Assembly (NCBI GenBank): GCA_016191525.1
Contig: JACPOK010000026.1
Location: 1-64,000 of the forward strand
From: Burkholderiales bacterium
GTDB lineage: Bacteria; Pseudomonadota; Gammaproteobacteria; Burkholderiales; Burkholderiaceae_C
DNA length: 64,000 nucleotides
Direction of reading: 5' to 3'
This document shows positions 25,813 through 34,704 of the stretch, in pieces. Below the pieces are notes generated by a model, which had not been told where the DNA came from, searched no databases, and saw only the letters and a list, made by a program, of their open reading frames with translations. A program made the translations under genes and the position numbers. Each line of letters starts with the position of its first letter. The first letter of the stretch is position 1.

Positions 25813-27228
25813 ATGACTAGCAGACGCAATTTCCTAAGCGGCGCCGGCGCCATCACGGGCGCTATCGCCGCGGCCTCGGTCAGCAAGGTTGCCATGGCGG
25901 CTTTGCCTGAACCGGTGATGCAAACCAAGCCCGACACCATGCCGCCGCTCGTTCCCAACACCGGCCGGCCCTACAACCCCATCGTCACGCTCAACGGCTG
26001 GACGCTGCCCTGGCGCATGAACAACGGCATCAAGGAATTCCACCTGGTCGCCGAGCCGGTCGTGCGCGAGATGTCTCCCGGCTTCAAGGCGCATCTGTGG
26101 GGATACAACGGCCAATCCCCGGGACCGACCATCGAGGTGGTGGAAGGCGATCGGGTGCGGGTGTTTGTCACTAACAAGCTGCCCGAGCACACCAGCATCC
26201 ACTGGCATGGCCAGCGGCTTCCGAACGGCATGGATGGCGTGGCGGGCCTGAATCAGAAGGCCATCGAGCCTGGCAAGACTTTTGTCTACGAGTTCGTGGC
26301 ACGCCGTCCCGGGACCTTCATGTACCACCCGCATGCGGACGAGATGACTCAGATGGCGATGGGGATGATGGGTTTCTGGGTGACCCATCCGAAGGGCAAG
26401 CATCCGCTGATCGACGAGGTGGATCGCGACTTCGTCTTCCTGCTCAACGCCTACGACGTGGATCCGGGTGCGTACACGCCCAAGATCATGACGATGCTGG
26501 ACTTCAACCTGTGGACGTTCAACAGCCGCATCTTCCCGGGCATCGACTCGATGAACGTGCGCAAGAACGACAAAGTGCGGATCCGCTTTGGCAACTTGAC
26601 AATGACCAACCACCCCATCCACCTGCATGGCCATGAGTTCCTGGTCACCGGCACCGATGGCGGTCCGACACCCAAGAGCACGCGCTGGTACGAGGTGACG
26701 ACGGACGTGGCGGTGGGTCAGATGCGCCAGATCGAATTCCTGGCCGACGAGGAGGGCGACTGGGCGTTTCACTGCCATAAGAGCCATCACACGATGAATG
26801 CCATGGGCCATGACGTGCCGACCATGATCGGCGTGGACCACCGTAAGGTGGTCAAGGAGATCACCAACCTGGTGCCCGACTACATGGTGATGGGTGAGCG
26901 CGGCATGGCCGACATGGCGGAGATGACGATGCCGCTGCCGGACAACACCGAACCCATGATGGGCGGACAAGGCCCGTTCGGTTCCGTCGAAATGGGCGGC
27001 ATGTTCACCGTGGTCAAGGTCAGAGCCGACCAGAAACCGGGCGATTACAAGAACACCGGGTGGTTCAAGCATCCGGCCGGCACCGTGGCCTATGAGTTCA
27101 AAGGCCAACTGCCCAACCCGGCGCGCTTCCAGTCGGAAGGATCGGGCTCAATGCCCGCCCGAGCGACGCCAAAGAAGGAAGTGGAAGTCCAGATTCGTAA
27201 ACCCTCGTCCGGCCATTCCGGCCATTAA
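25813..27228 (+). CDS. Multicopper oxidase (periplasmic copper oxidase)
   Basis: A 471-residue TAT-exported enzyme (SRRNFLSGAG near the N-terminus). All copper motifs are seen: HWH (residues 130-132), YHPHAD, HPIHLHGHEF and the type-1/2/3 signature HCHKSHHTMNAM. Met-rich stretches near the C-terminus (DMAEMTMPL, EPMMGG) suit Cu(I) capture. It oxidises toxic Cu(I) to Cu(II) in the periplasm with O2 as acceptor. It is followed by a cupredoxin, DUF411 and CusF genes, all periplasmic copper proteins. Confidence 0.92.
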   Translation: MTSRRNFLSGAGAITGAIAAASVSKVAMAALPEPVMQTKPDTMPPLVPNTGRPYNPIVTLNGWTLPWRMNNGIKEFHLVAEPVVREMSPGFKAHLWGYNGQSPGPTIEVVEGDRVRVFVTNKLPEHTSIHWHGQRLPNGMDGVAGLNQKAIEPGKTFVYEFVARRPGTFMYHPHADEMTQMAMGMMGFWVTHPKGKHPLIDEVDRDFVFLLNAYDVDPGAYTPKIMTMLDFNLWTFNSRIFPGIDSMNVRKNDKVRIRFGNLTMTNHPIHLHGHEFLVTGTDGGPTPKSTRWYEVTTDVAVGQMRQIEFLADEEGDWAFHCHKSHHTMNAMGHDVPTMIGVDHRKVVKEITNLVPDYMVMGERGMADMAEMTMPLPDNTEPMMGGQGPFGSVEMGGMFTVVKVRADQKPGDYKNTGWFKHPAGTVAYEFKGQLPNPARFQSEGSGSMPARATPKKEVEVQIRKPSSGHSGH

Positions 27229-27270
27229 CCCGGCAATTCCGCCAACCGTGTCATTGAAAGGACATTCGAG

Positions 27271-27798
27271 ATGAAACTACTGAACGCACTGCTGGCAGCA
27301 GCACTGATGGGTGTGTCGCTGGGGGCCGTGGCTCACGAAGGCGAAGACCACGGGAAAAAGAAGGCCGGACCCGTCAAGAAGGAGCAGAAGGACTGGGGCA
27401 TCGCGGGCGACGCCAAGGCAGCCAAGCGCACGATTGAGGTCACCATGACTGACAACATGCGGTTCACGCCGGACAAGTTCGAAGTCAAACAGGGCGAGGT
27501 GGTCAAGTTCGTCATCAAGAACAACGGCAAGATGATGCACGAGATGGTGATCGGCACGAAGAAAGTTCTGGACGAACACGCCGCGCTGATGTTGAAGTTT
27601 CCCAATATGGAGCACGATGAGCCCTACATGGCCCACGTCGCTCAAGGCAAGACGGGAGAAATCGTCTGGAACTTCAACCGTGTGGGCGACTTCGACTTCG
27701 CCTGCCTGATCGCTGGCCACTACCAGGCCGGCATGGTCGGCAAGATCAAGGTGGTAGCGGCGGGCAAGAGTGATGGCCACACCACACACAAGCACTGA
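27271..27798 (+). CDS. Periplasmic cupredoxin (plastocyanin-like)
   Basis: A 175-residue protein with a signal (residues 1-21). The mature N-terminus is His/Lys-rich; a single cupredoxin domain follows. Type-1 ligands are visible: His in KMMHEMVIG, then Cys, His and Met in FACLIAGHYQAGM. It probably shuttles or buffers copper for the oxidase encoded 42 bases upstream. The His-rich C-terminus overlaps the start of the DUF411 gene by 26 bases. Confidence 0.88.
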   Translation: MKLLNALLAAALMGVSLGAVAHEGEDHGKKKAGPVKKEQKDWGIAGDAKAAKRTIEVTMTDNMRFTPDKFEVKQGEVVKFVIKNNGKMMHEMVIGTKKVLDEHAALMLKFPNMEHDEPYMAHVAQGKTGEIVWNFNRVGDFDFACLIAGHYQAGMVGKIKVVAAGKSDGHTTHKH

Positions 27799-28273
27799 CG
27801 GAACCTTGCGCCGCCGAGCCTTTCTAGTCGCAGGAGCGGCCGGAGTGGTGCTGCCCATGCATGCCGCCGCCTCGGCCAAGACGATGTTCGCGGAAGTCTG
27901 GAAAGACCCGAACTGCGGCTGCTGCAAGGAGTGGGTGGCTCACCTGGAGACCGGCGGCTTCAAGGTGAAGGTCAACGACATCGGGAACGACCGCATCCGC
28001 GAGCGATTGGGCGTGGACCGCAAGTACGGGTCGTGTCACACCGCGCTCGTTGGCGGCTATGCCATCGAGGGTCACGTTCCGGTGAAAGAGATACAGCGAC
28101 TTCTCAAAGAGAAGCCGACCGCGCTGGGACTGGCCGTGCCAGGCATGCCGGTCGGATCTCCTGGCATGGATGGAGGGCTCTATGGGAACCGCAAGGATCC
28201 CTACAGCGTGATGCTGCTGACCAAAGACGGCGGTGCCACGGTTTATCAACGCTACGAAGGAAGTAAATCATGA
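27773..28273 (+). CDS. DUF411 (CopG-like) periplasmic metal protein
   Basis: A 166-residue protein. A twin-arginine-like leader (RRRAFLVAGAAG) is followed by the DUF411 core with CGCC (DPNCGCCKEWVAHLE) and a second Cys (YGSCHTALVGGYAIEGHVP). DUF411 proteins handle copper or other soft metals in the periplasm. The ATG at 27773 is chosen over the adjacent GTG. The stop overlaps the CusF start (ATGA). Confidence 0.88.
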   Translation: MATPHTSTDGTLRRRAFLVAGAAGVVLPMHAAASAKTMFAEVWKDPNCGCCKEWVAHLETGGFKVKVNDIGNDRIRERLGVDRKYGSCHTALVGGYAIEGHVPVKEIQRLLKEKPTALGLAVPGMPVGSPGMDGGLYGNRKDPYSVMLLTKDGGATVYQRYEGSKS

Positions 28274-28614
28274 AAGCCATCAAACACACACTACTGGCCG
28301 CGGCCGCCAGCGTTGCCGCTACTTTGCCGTTGACGGTTCTGGCGCAGGCCGCAGCAACGGGCTCCGCCGCGACCGCCAAGCCGGCGGCAGGAGAAATGAC
28401 CGAGGCCGAAGTGCGCAAGGTCGACAAGGACAGCAAGAAGATCACGCTGAAACACGGCGCGATCAAGAACCTCGACATGCCGCCCATGACCATGGTATTC
28501 GGCGTCAGCGACGAGAAGCTTCTGGACAAGGTCCAGGCAGGCGACAAGGTTCGCTTCACGGCTACCGGGGAAGGCGGCAAGTACACCGTGACAGACCTTC
28601 AGCCGGTCAAGTAA
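28270..28614 (+). CDS. cusF: CusF-like periplasmic Cu/Ag chaperone (copy 1)
   Basis: A 114-residue protein with a signal peptide (ending LAQA). The CusF beta-barrel core contains ITLKHGAIKNLDMPPMTMVF, with the His and two Met residues (H..M.PMTM) that bind Cu(I)/Ag(I). It delivers metal to a Cus-type pump. A second paralogue is at 33345-33701 and a CusF module is fused to the adaptor at 39933-41543. Confidence 0.9.
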   Translation: MKAIKHTLLAAAASVAATLPLTVLAQAAATGSAATAKPAAGEMTEAEVRKVDKDSKKITLKHGAIKNLDMPPMTMVFGVSDEKLLDKVQAGDKVRFTATGEGGKYTVTDLQPVK

Positions 28615-28628
28615 GGGCGGCGCGGCCA

Positions 28629-28817
28629 ATGGCCCATGAGATGTTCAAGATTGCCAACGCCTCCCAGGAGACGTTGAGCATCATCTTGGTGGGCGGCGGT
28701 TTGATAGGGCTTTTCTTGGCCGCTTTGACAGGGTTTCTTATCTGGCGCGATAAACACCGCGGTTTGGGAAGGCCCAGGCAGCGCGGACTTCGCACACGCA
28801 AGTCTCGAAGACGGTGA
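28629..28817 (+). CDS. Single-pass membrane small protein
   Basis: A 62-residue protein. A short N-terminal soluble part is followed by one transmembrane helix (LSIILVGGGLIGLFLAAL) and a strongly basic tail (RGLRTRKSRRR) that fixes the topology. It starts 14 bases after the CusF stop in the same direction. Function unknown. The 158 bases after it hold a GCCCG...CGGGC hairpin and no further gene. Confidence 0.5.
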   Translation: MAHEMFKIANASQETLSIILVGGGLIGLFLAALTGFLIWRDKHRGLGRPRQRGLRTRKSRRR

Positions 28818-28975
28818 CAACGCCGCGGGGACTTGCCTACGAGTGAGTGACGGACGCCCGTGCGGGCGCCTCGAAGGGAGTTGGGGCAGCAGTCAGTGCC
28901 AGGCGGTGCTGAAAGGAGTCGCGGCGTTGTGTCGTGCCCGTCGCTAGACGGTTCAATCTTGTCTTGGAGAAACCT

Positions 28976-29311
28976 ATGCCCCACCAAAAGCACCTCTCGT
29001 GCATCGAAGCGTGCCACGCGTGCGCCGTCGCGTGCAACCATTGCGCCGCATCCTGCCTGCAGGAGCAGGACGTGAAAATGATGGCGCGCTGCATCGCGCT
29101 CGACATGGACTGCGCCGCGATCTGCCAATTGGCGGCCGCGGCGATTGCTCGTGGCAGCGAACATGCGAAGGCCATCTGCGGCCTGTGCGCCGACATCTGC
29201 CAATCGTGTGGCGACGAATGCGCCAAGCACGACATGGAACATTGCCAGCAGTGCGCGAAGGCGTGCCATCAATGCGCTCAGGAATGCCGCAACATGGCGG
29301 CGATGGCTTGA
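28976..29311 (+). CDS. Cys-rich four-helix-bundle copper storage protein (Csp-like)
   Basis: A 111-residue protein without a signal peptide, so probably cytosolic. It carries many Cys residues in C-x3-C and C-x2-C spacing along helices (CIEACHACAVACNHC, CADICQSCGDEC, CQQCAKACHQCAQEC), as in Csp/DUF326 copper storage proteins that line a four-helix bundle with thiolates. It can bind many Cu(I) ions. It precedes the DUF305 gene by 23 bases. Confidence 0.85.
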   Translation: MPHQKHLSCIEACHACAVACNHCAASCLQEQDVKMMARCIALDMDCAAICQLAAAAIARGSEHAKAICGLCADICQSCGDECAKHDMEHCQQCAKACHQCAQECRNMAAMA

Positions 29312-29334
29312 ACCCCACTCAACGAAAGACCAAC

Positions 29335-29745
29335 ATGACCAATCAAAACAAACACGCTGTCACCATCGCCTTGGCTCTCGCGTTCCTGCAACCGCTGGTA
29401 TTTGCCCAAACGCCGGCCAAGCCGAGCGCCGCGCCGATGGCCGGCATGGCCGCCCCCTCTTCCATGCCAGCGGGAAAGATGGACATGAAGTCGATGATGA
29501 AGGACATGCACGACAAGATGACCTCCATGCCGATGACCGGCAAACCAGACATTGATTTCGCCATGATGATGCGGATTCATCATGAGGGCGCAATCCACAT
29601 GGCCGAAGCGGAACTCAAAGACGGCAAGGAGCCGCAAATGAAAAAGATGGCCAAAGACATCATCTCGGCGCAAAAAAAGGAGATTGCGCAGATCGACAAG
29701 TTCCTGACCAAGCAGGGCCATTCGATGGACAAAATGAAGAAGTAG
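29335..29745 (+). CDS. DUF305-family periplasmic protein
   Basis: A 136-residue protein with a signal (residues 1-24, ending FA). A Met/Lys-rich stretch (KMDMKSMMKDMHDKMTSM) leads to the DUF305 core with MMRIHHEGAIHMAEAELK. The Met/His content fits copper or silver binding. It is a recurrent member of copper clusters. Confidence 0.85.
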   Translation: MTNQNKHAVTIALALAFLQPLVFAQTPAKPSAAPMAGMAAPSSMPAGKMDMKSMMKDMHDKMTSMPMTGKPDIDFAMMMRIHHEGAIHMAEAELKDGKEPQMKKMAKDIISAQKKEIAQIDKFLTKQGHSMDKMKK

Positions 29746-29755
29746 CGGGTTCCCC

Positions 29756-30478
29756 TTGGCAACTCAATACCCTCGAGGCGAGCGGAGCCGGCTCGCCTCG
29801 TTTCTAGTTGCCAGCCTGGCGCTGCTTGCTTGTGTGCCAGCGCTCGCCCATGGGGTTGCCAGTGGCGACAAGGGCTACATCCAGGAGGTCAGCGGGGTCC
29901 ACATCGTCCCGTTCATCTACCTGGGCGCCAAGCACATGGTCACCGGCTACGACCATCTGCTATTTCTGTTCGGCGTCATTTTCTTCCTCTACCGGCTGCG
30001 ACATATCGCCTTGTACGTCAGCTTGTTCGCATTGGGGCACTCGGCCACCTTGCTGATCGGCGTGTACTTCAACATTGGCGTTAGTGCCTACCTGATCGAC
30101 GTGATCATCGGACTGTCGGTGGTCTACAAGGCAATGGACAACCTCGGCGGCTTCCAAAGTTGGTTCGGAGTTCAACCCGACCCTAAAGCGGCAACGCTGA
30201 TCTTCGGCCTGTTTCATGGCTTCGGCCTTGCCACCAAGATCCAGGAGTTTGAATTGGCACGCGATGGACTCCTTGCCAACCTGGTGGCCTTCAATGTTGG
30301 GGTCGAAGTCGGGCAACTGCTCGCGCTGAGTGCCATCCTGATCGTGATGGGCTTCTGGCGACGCACGGACGGATTTTCGCGCCACGCCTACACCGCCAAC
30401 GTGGCGCTCATGAGCGCTGGTTTTCTGCTCATGGGCTACCAGCTGACCGGCTGGGTTGTTTACGGTCAAGGCGTCTGA
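29756..30478 (+). CDS. HupE/UreJ-family membrane protein
   Basis: A 240-residue protein starting at TTG. After a signal (to about residue 31) it has about six transmembrane helices with HupE/UreJ motifs (GYDHLLFLFGV, ALGHSATL, FGLFHGFGLA). Family members are metal permeases or accessory factors for Ni or Cu. With the anchor protein immediately downstream it forms a pair often found in copper islands. Confidence 0.85.
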   Translation: MATQYPRGERSRLASFLVASLALLACVPALAHGVASGDKGYIQEVSGVHIVPFIYLGAKHMVTGYDHLLFLFGVIFFLYRLRHIALYVSLFALGHSATLLIGVYFNIGVSAYLIDVIIGLSVVYKAMDNLGGFQSWFGVQPDPKAATLIFGLFHGFGLATKIQEFELARDGLLANLVAFNVGVEVGQLLALSAILIVMGFWRRTDGFSRHAYTANVALMSAGFLLMGYQLTGWVVYGQGV

Positions 30479-30487
30479 GAGGCACGC

Positions 30488-31084
30488 ATGTACAACACTG
30501 AGATCCCGGCGAAGTCCGAGCTGCCCAGCGCCTCCAGGCTTCTTCGGTCAACCGTTGTCGCGGCACTCGTAGCCGTCGCCTTGCTTGTGACCGTCGTCAT
30601 GCCCGCGGAGTACGGCATCGACCCGACCGGCGTCGGTTGGGTCCTGGGCCTGAAGGCGATGGGGGAGATCAAGATGGCTGCCCAGGCCGGCGCGGGCACG
30701 GTCACGTTTTCCGCGCCTGTGACTGCCGCAGCGCCGACTTCGTCCGCCGTTGCAGCGCCGCAGGATCGCAGGACCGACCAGATGTCTGTGACCCTCACGC
30801 CCGGCGAAGGTGTCGAGGTCAAGATGGAGATGGAGAAGGGTGCGACGGTGAAATACCGTTGGGTGGCCAGCGGCGGGGCGGTCACCTTCGATGCCCACGG
30901 CGAAGGCTCCGAGGTCAAGTTTTCCGTCAGCTACAAGAAGGGACAGGAGGCGCTGCAGGATGAGGGAGTCCTCGAAGCCGCATTCAAGGGTCAACACGGT
31001 TGGTACTGGAAGAATCGAGGCAAGCAGCCGGTGCAGGTGGAACTGACCACCGTGGGGCAGTACGCCTCGATCAAGCGGCTGTGA
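30488..31084 (+). CDS. Transmembrane anchor protein paired with HupE
   Basis: A 198-residue protein with one N-terminal transmembrane helix (VVAALVAVALLVTVVM) and a periplasmic beta-rich domain (GVEVKMEMEKGATVKYRWVA). This layout is seen next to HupE-like genes in metal-resistance clusters. It is the last gene of the rightward block and ends 12 bases before the convergent sensor kinase. Confidence 0.75.
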   Translation: MYNTEIPAKSELPSASRLLRSTVVAALVAVALLVTVVMPAEYGIDPTGVGWVLGLKAMGEIKMAAQAGAGTVTFSAPVTAAAPTSSAVAAPQDRRTDQMSVTLTPGEGVEVKMEMEKGATVKYRWVASGGAVTFDAHGEGSEVKFSVSYKKGQEALQDEGVLEAAFKGQHGWYWKNRGKQPVQVELTTVGQYASIKRL

Positions 31085-31096
31085 GCGGCGCGCTTC

Positions 31097-32521
31097 TCAG
31101 GCCGCGCCGGCGGCCGCCGATGGGAATGTCAGCGTGAAAATTGTCTCCCCACCCGGTTCGCTCTGGGCTGTCACATGTCCGCCGTGCGCGGACATGATCG
31201 AGCGCACGATGGCCAGGCCGAGTCCGGTCCCTCCGTCGGTTCGGGCCCGACCCGAATCGACGCGATAGAAGCGGTCGAAGATGCGTTCCAAATGGGCAGG
31301 CGGAATGCTTTCACCGACGTTCGCCACGACGAGCCGTGTGTGCTCCGCCTCGACCTTCACTGAGACGCGAACCACGGAGCCGGCAAGCGCGTGTCGGATG
31401 GCGTTGTTGACCAGGTTCGTTATGGCGCGTTGAACAAGGATGCGATCCGCCCTGACCTGGGCAGAACCGGCCACGTCGACCGAAACGCCGCGCTCCTCGG
31501 CCACGAGTGACAAGTAGTCAGCGATCTTGCTCGCCTCGTGCCCGAGGTCCACGTCTTCCAGTTGCATCGGGTTCTCATGGCCTTCTGCCCTGGCGATGAA
31601 CAACATGTCGGAAATGAGGCGCGACAGGCGATCCAGCTCTTCGACGTTGCCCTCCAGTACTTGTTGAAGATCGGCAACGGTGCGCGTGTGAGACAGCGCG
31701 ACCTGCGTGCGGCCCAACAGAGTCGCGACGGGGGTACGCATCTCATGCGCTAGGTCTCCGGAAAATTCCTGGAGACGGCGATACCCGGTGTCGATGCGTT
31801 CCAGCATCCCGTTGAACTCGTCGGCGAGATCAACCAACTCCATCGGAAGGCCGGCGGTGGAGACCCGTTGGCCGAGCGTCTCTGCGCCGATCAAGGCCGC
31901 GAGCCGGTTGAAGTGGCGCAAGGGGGCGAGACTGGTCCGCGCTATCAACCAGGCGCCAATCGCGATAGCCATCAGCAGCAAGGGCAGGCCGACCAGGGTC
32001 GCATTGATGAATCCGGCGAGCAGTTGGCTGTCATGGCGGCGGTCCAGGGAGATGTAGAAGCGGATCGACTGCCCGTTCGCGACCCGCCCCATGCCGCGAA
32101 TGGCGCTGAGGCGGGATGCCGTCAGGGCAGTCCACGACTGAACCGAGTTGACGTCGTCGGGCATGGACTCCAAGGCTGTCGACGATTGACGCGCGATGTC
32201 GGAGAAGGCCAGCGTTGTGTCGGCCGCAGGATCGACCAGCATCAGGTGCAGCTCGTCGTGTCCGATCAGCAGGTCACCGAATCGATGACGGTTATTCCGA
32301 ATCGCGGCAGGAGAGGGGATCTCCGACAGAATGTGCAGTAACAGGTCTCTCTTCCCTTGCAGTTCGGCAGAAGACCGCGCGTCCAGTTGCTGCGACAGTG
32401 CGACATACCCGACCACGATCGCGCCGCCCACAACGATTAAACCGAACAGGGCACTGGCCAGCGCAATGCGCAGCGCTAACGAGGCGTGGCGCAAAGAGGC
32501 GACGGAGCGTCCAGGCGTCAC
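31097..32521 (-). CDS. cusS: Heavy-metal sensor histidine kinase (CusS-like)
   Basis: A 474-residue kinase. An N-terminal transmembrane helix, a periplasmic sensor domain (~40-170), a second TM, HAMP, then the dimerisation/phosphoacceptor helix with His in LAHEMRTPV and the ATPase domain ([27 protein letters not shown]). It senses periplasmic Cu(I)/Ag(I) and phosphorylates the response regulator, whose gene overlaps its start (ATGA). Confidence 0.9.
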   Translation of the reverse strand: MTPGRSVASLRHASLALRIALASALFGLIVVGGAIVVGYVALSQQLDARSSAELQGKRDLLLHILSEIPSPAAIRNNRHRFGDLLIGHDELHLMLVDPAADTTLAFSDIARQSSTALESMPDDVNSVQSWTALTASRLSAIRGMGRVANGQSIRFYISLDRRHDSQLLAGFINATLVGLPLLLMAIAIGAWLIARTSLAPLRHFNRLAALIGAETLGQRVSTAGLPMELVDLADEFNGMLERIDTGYRRLQEFSGDLAHEMRTPVATLLGRTQVALSHTRTVADLQQVLEGNVEELDRLSRLISDMLFIARAEGHENPMQLEDVDLGHEASKIADYLSLVAEERGVSVDVAGSAQVRADRILVQRAITNLVNNAIRHALAGSVVRVSVKVEAEHTRLVVANVGESIPPAHLERIFDRFYRVDSGRARTDGGTGLGLAIVRSIMSAHGGHVTAQSEPGGETIFTLTFPSAAAGAA

Positions 32522-33192
32522 CCCCGCCGCTCCAGGACATACCCGACGCCGCGCACCGTGTGGATCAGCTTCTGCTCGAACGGATCATCGATCTTGGCGC
32601 GAAGCCTGCGAATCGCCACTTCGACGACGTTCGTGTCGGAGTCGAAGTGGATGTCCCATACCAGGGACGCGATCTGGGTTCTGGACAGAACCTCGCCGGT
32701 CTTCTGCATCAAGAGCGTGAGCAGGGCGAATTCCTTGGCGGACAGATCGATGCGCTGGCCGGTGCGCGTGGCCCGGTGCCGCACCGGATCGATCTCAAGG
32801 TCTTCCACGCGAAGAACCGGGTCCACGGCCGCCGGCTGCCCGCGCTTGAGCAAGGCTTTGACTCGGGCCAGCAGTTCCGGGAACTGAAAGGGCTTCACGA
32901 GGTAGTCGTCGGCGCCGAGGTCGAAGCCGCGCACCTTGTCGTCCATTTTCCCCCGAGCCGTGAGCATCAAGACAGGAACCTGCCTGGATGTGCGCAGGGC
33001 GGAAAGCACCGCAAAGCCGTCAATACCCGGCAGCATGACGTCCAGCACGATCAAGTCATGGTCACCATTCGCCGCCGCGTGCAACCCATCCGTTCCATTG
33101 TGGGCGACCTCAACCGCGTACCCGCTCTCGGAAAGACCCTGGCGCAGGTATTCCGCCGCCTTGGGCTCGTCTTCGATGACCAATATCTTCAA
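32518..33192 (-). CDS. cusR: OmpR-family response regulator (CusR/CopR-like)
   Basis: A 224-residue regulator. A receiver domain with the phosphoacceptor Asp in [10 protein letters not shown] and Lys in [10 protein letters not shown] is followed by an OmpR-type winged-helix DNA-binding domain. It pairs with the overlapping sensor gene and is divergent from a cusF paralogue. The intergenic region carries an ATAACG-N5-GTAAT near-palindrome that probably is its binding site. Confidence 0.92.
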   Translation of the reverse strand: MKILVIEDEPKAAEYLRQGLSESGYAVEVAHNGTDGLHAAANGDHDLIVLDVMLPGIDGFAVLSALRTSRQVPVLMLTARGKMDDKVRGFDLGADDYLVKPFQFPELLARVKALLKRGQPAAVDPVLRVEDLEIDPVRHRATRTGQRIDLSAKEFALLTLLMQKTGEVLSRTQIASLVWDIHFDSDTNVVEVAIRRLRAKIDDPFEQKLIHTVRGVGYVLERRG

Positions 33193-33210
33193 CTCAGCAC
33201 TCTCTCGAAC

Positions 33211-33280
33211 ATAACGTTTTCGTAATCTGCGGGTCAGCGCGGTGTTGCGGGAAGGTCCTTAAAGTGGGAACCGTGATGCA
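33211..33280. promoter_or_regulatory. Candidate copper-response-regulator promoter (site 2)
   Basis: ATAACGTTTTCGTAAT (33211-33226) is a near-perfect palindrome (arms ATAACG/CGTAAT) located 18 bases upstream of cusR on one side and ahead of cusF on the other. CGTGATGCA ends at 33280. TCCTTAAAGT near 33256 could be a -10. The element and its 11- and 62-base spacings match site 1 at 22826-22895. It would allow regulator autoregulation and cusF induction. Confidence 0.55.
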
Positions 33281-33344
33281 GGCGTTGCATCCTGCTGTCC
33301 CTCGCGGGCCAGCCCTTGCAAACGATGTTAAAGGAGTTCTGACT

Positions 33345-33701
33345 ATGTTGTTCCGCAAATCGCGATTCGCGCCGGCCCTCTTCGCCGCCGCTATCTCCAT
33401 CGCTGCCTCGGGTGCCGTACTGGCTGCCACCGATGCGCCGACCGGGGCATCGGCCAGCCCCGCGACGACGGCATCTGCCAAACTGACCGCCGGCGAAGTG
33501 CGCAAGGTCGATACCGAGCAAGGCAAGGTGACAATAAAGCACGAGCCGATCGGCAATCTTGACATGCCCGCCATGACGATGGTGTTCAAGGCCGGCAAGC
33601 CTGAACTGTTGAAAAACATCCAGGCGGGGGACAAGATCGAGTTTCGCGCCGAGAACGTGGCGGGCGCATTCGTGGTGACCGACATCAAACCCGCGAAGTA
33701 A
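33345..33701 (+). CDS. cusF: CusF-like periplasmic Cu/Ag chaperone (copy 2)
   Basis: A 118-residue protein with a signal peptide (ending AVLA). The core VTIKHEPIGNLDMPAMTMVF keeps the His and two Met ligands of CusF. It is divergent from cusRS with a shared regulatory region. A strong stem-loop follows at 33723. It is closely related to copy 1 at 28270-28614. Confidence 0.9.
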   Translation: MLFRKSRFAPALFAAAISIAASGAVLAATDAPTGASASPATTASAKLTAGEVRKVDTEQGKVTIKHEPIGNLDMPAMTMVFKAGKPELLKNIQAGDKIEFRAENVAGAFVVTDIKPAK

Positions 33702-33722
33702 CGAGCTTTCGTCGCTGTCCTC

Positions 33723-33757
33723 CGCTCCGGCGCCTGAAAAGGTGCTGGAGCGTTTCT
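33723..33757 (+). terminator. Rho-independent terminator after cusF copy 2
   Basis: A 13-bp stem with two G-U pairs (CGCTCCGGCGCCT / AGGTGCTGGAGCG) and a GAAA loop, followed by TTTCTGT, 22 bases after the cusF stop. It excludes a start for the next gene at 33742. Confidence 0.8.
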
Positions 33758-33816
33758 GTCGTGCAGGCTATGTCGCCCAAGCCTTATCTAGAATCGACCA
33801 TTCAGGGAGGATTGCT

Positions 33817-34656
33817 TTGCAGATCTCGGCGGCAGTAGCTCTGCAATACTTACTGCCGAAACGGCTTCTGACTCTGTTGGCAGGAAAGGTCGCCAACTGC
33901 CGTGGTGGAGCCGTCACGCACGCGCTGATTCGCCGGTTCGTTCGCCACTACGAAGTGGACATGAGCGAGGCCGCGGCGCCCAGCATCGAGTCGTACGCGA
34001 CCTTCAACGACTTCTTCACGCGGGGGTTGCGCGAAGGGACCCGGCCCGTCGAAGCGGCTACGTTCGTATCGCCGGTTGATGGCTGCATCAGCGAAGTTGG
34101 CACCATCGAGCAGTATCGAATCGTTCAGGCAAAGGGGCACAGCTACACAGTGCATGCCCTTCTTGCGGGCGACGACAGGTTGTCGCAGAACTTTCATCAG
34201 GGGCAGGTCGCGGCGATCTATCTCGCGCCTAAGGACTATCACCGCGTGCACATGCCATGCGACGGACGGCTGGTGCGGATGATTTACGTGCCTGGCGACC
34301 TGTTCTCAGTTAACCCTGAGACCGCGCAGCGTGTTCCCGGCTTGTTCGCGCGCAATGAGCGCGTCATCTGCGTGTTCGAGTCGGGTCATGGAACGTTCGC
34401 GGTTGTGCTCGTGGGCGCCACCATTGTCGGCAGCATGTCCGTGGTCTGGCACGGTGTCGTGTGTCCACCCCGCGCACGCAAGGTTCGCGAGTGGCACTAC
34501 GGAGATCAGAGCGTCGTGCTGCGCAAGGGACAGGAGATGGGGCGGTTCCTGCTCGGCTCCACGGTTATCCTGCTCTTTCCTGAAAAGACGCTGAACATTC
34601 TTGCTCATTGGGGTCCTGAGAAGTCTGTGCGGATGGGCGAGGCGATGAGCCTTTGA
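33817..34656 (+). CDS. psd: Phosphatidylserine decarboxylase
   Basis: About 279 residues from a TTG at 33817, chosen because GGGAGG lies 6-7 bases upstream and because an earlier GTG at 33742 falls inside a terminator. Psd is a membrane enzyme that makes phosphatidylethanolamine. It self-cleaves at LGST (in GRFLLGSTVILLF) to form its pyruvoyl group; the catalytic Asp/His are in FVSPVDGCISEV and YHRVHMP. It sits alone within the copper island, so it may be a second copy that adjusts membrane lipid under metal stress. Confidence 0.85.
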   Translation: MQISAAVALQYLLPKRLLTLLAGKVANCRGGAVTHALIRRFVRHYEVDMSEAAAPSIESYATFNDFFTRGLREGTRPVEAATFVSPVDGCISEVGTIEQYRIVQAKGHSYTVHALLAGDDRLSQNFHQGQVAAIYLAPKDYHRVHMPCDGRLVRMIYVPGDLFSVNPETAQRVPGLFARNERVICVFESGHGTFAVVLVGATIVGSMSVVWHGVVCPPRARKVREWHYGDQSVVLRKGQEMGRFLLGSTVILLFPEKTLNILAHWGPEKSVRMGEAMSL

Positions 34657-34704
34657 TCGCAAGAGGCACCACCGCAAGAGTCACCGCCACATGGCGGCCC
34701 GCTC

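Noticed and set aside
33742..33816. Upstream GTG start for phosphatidylserine decarboxylase
   Set aside because: It falls inside a 13-bp terminator stem and has no ribosome site; the TTG at 33817 fits both ribosome site and family length.
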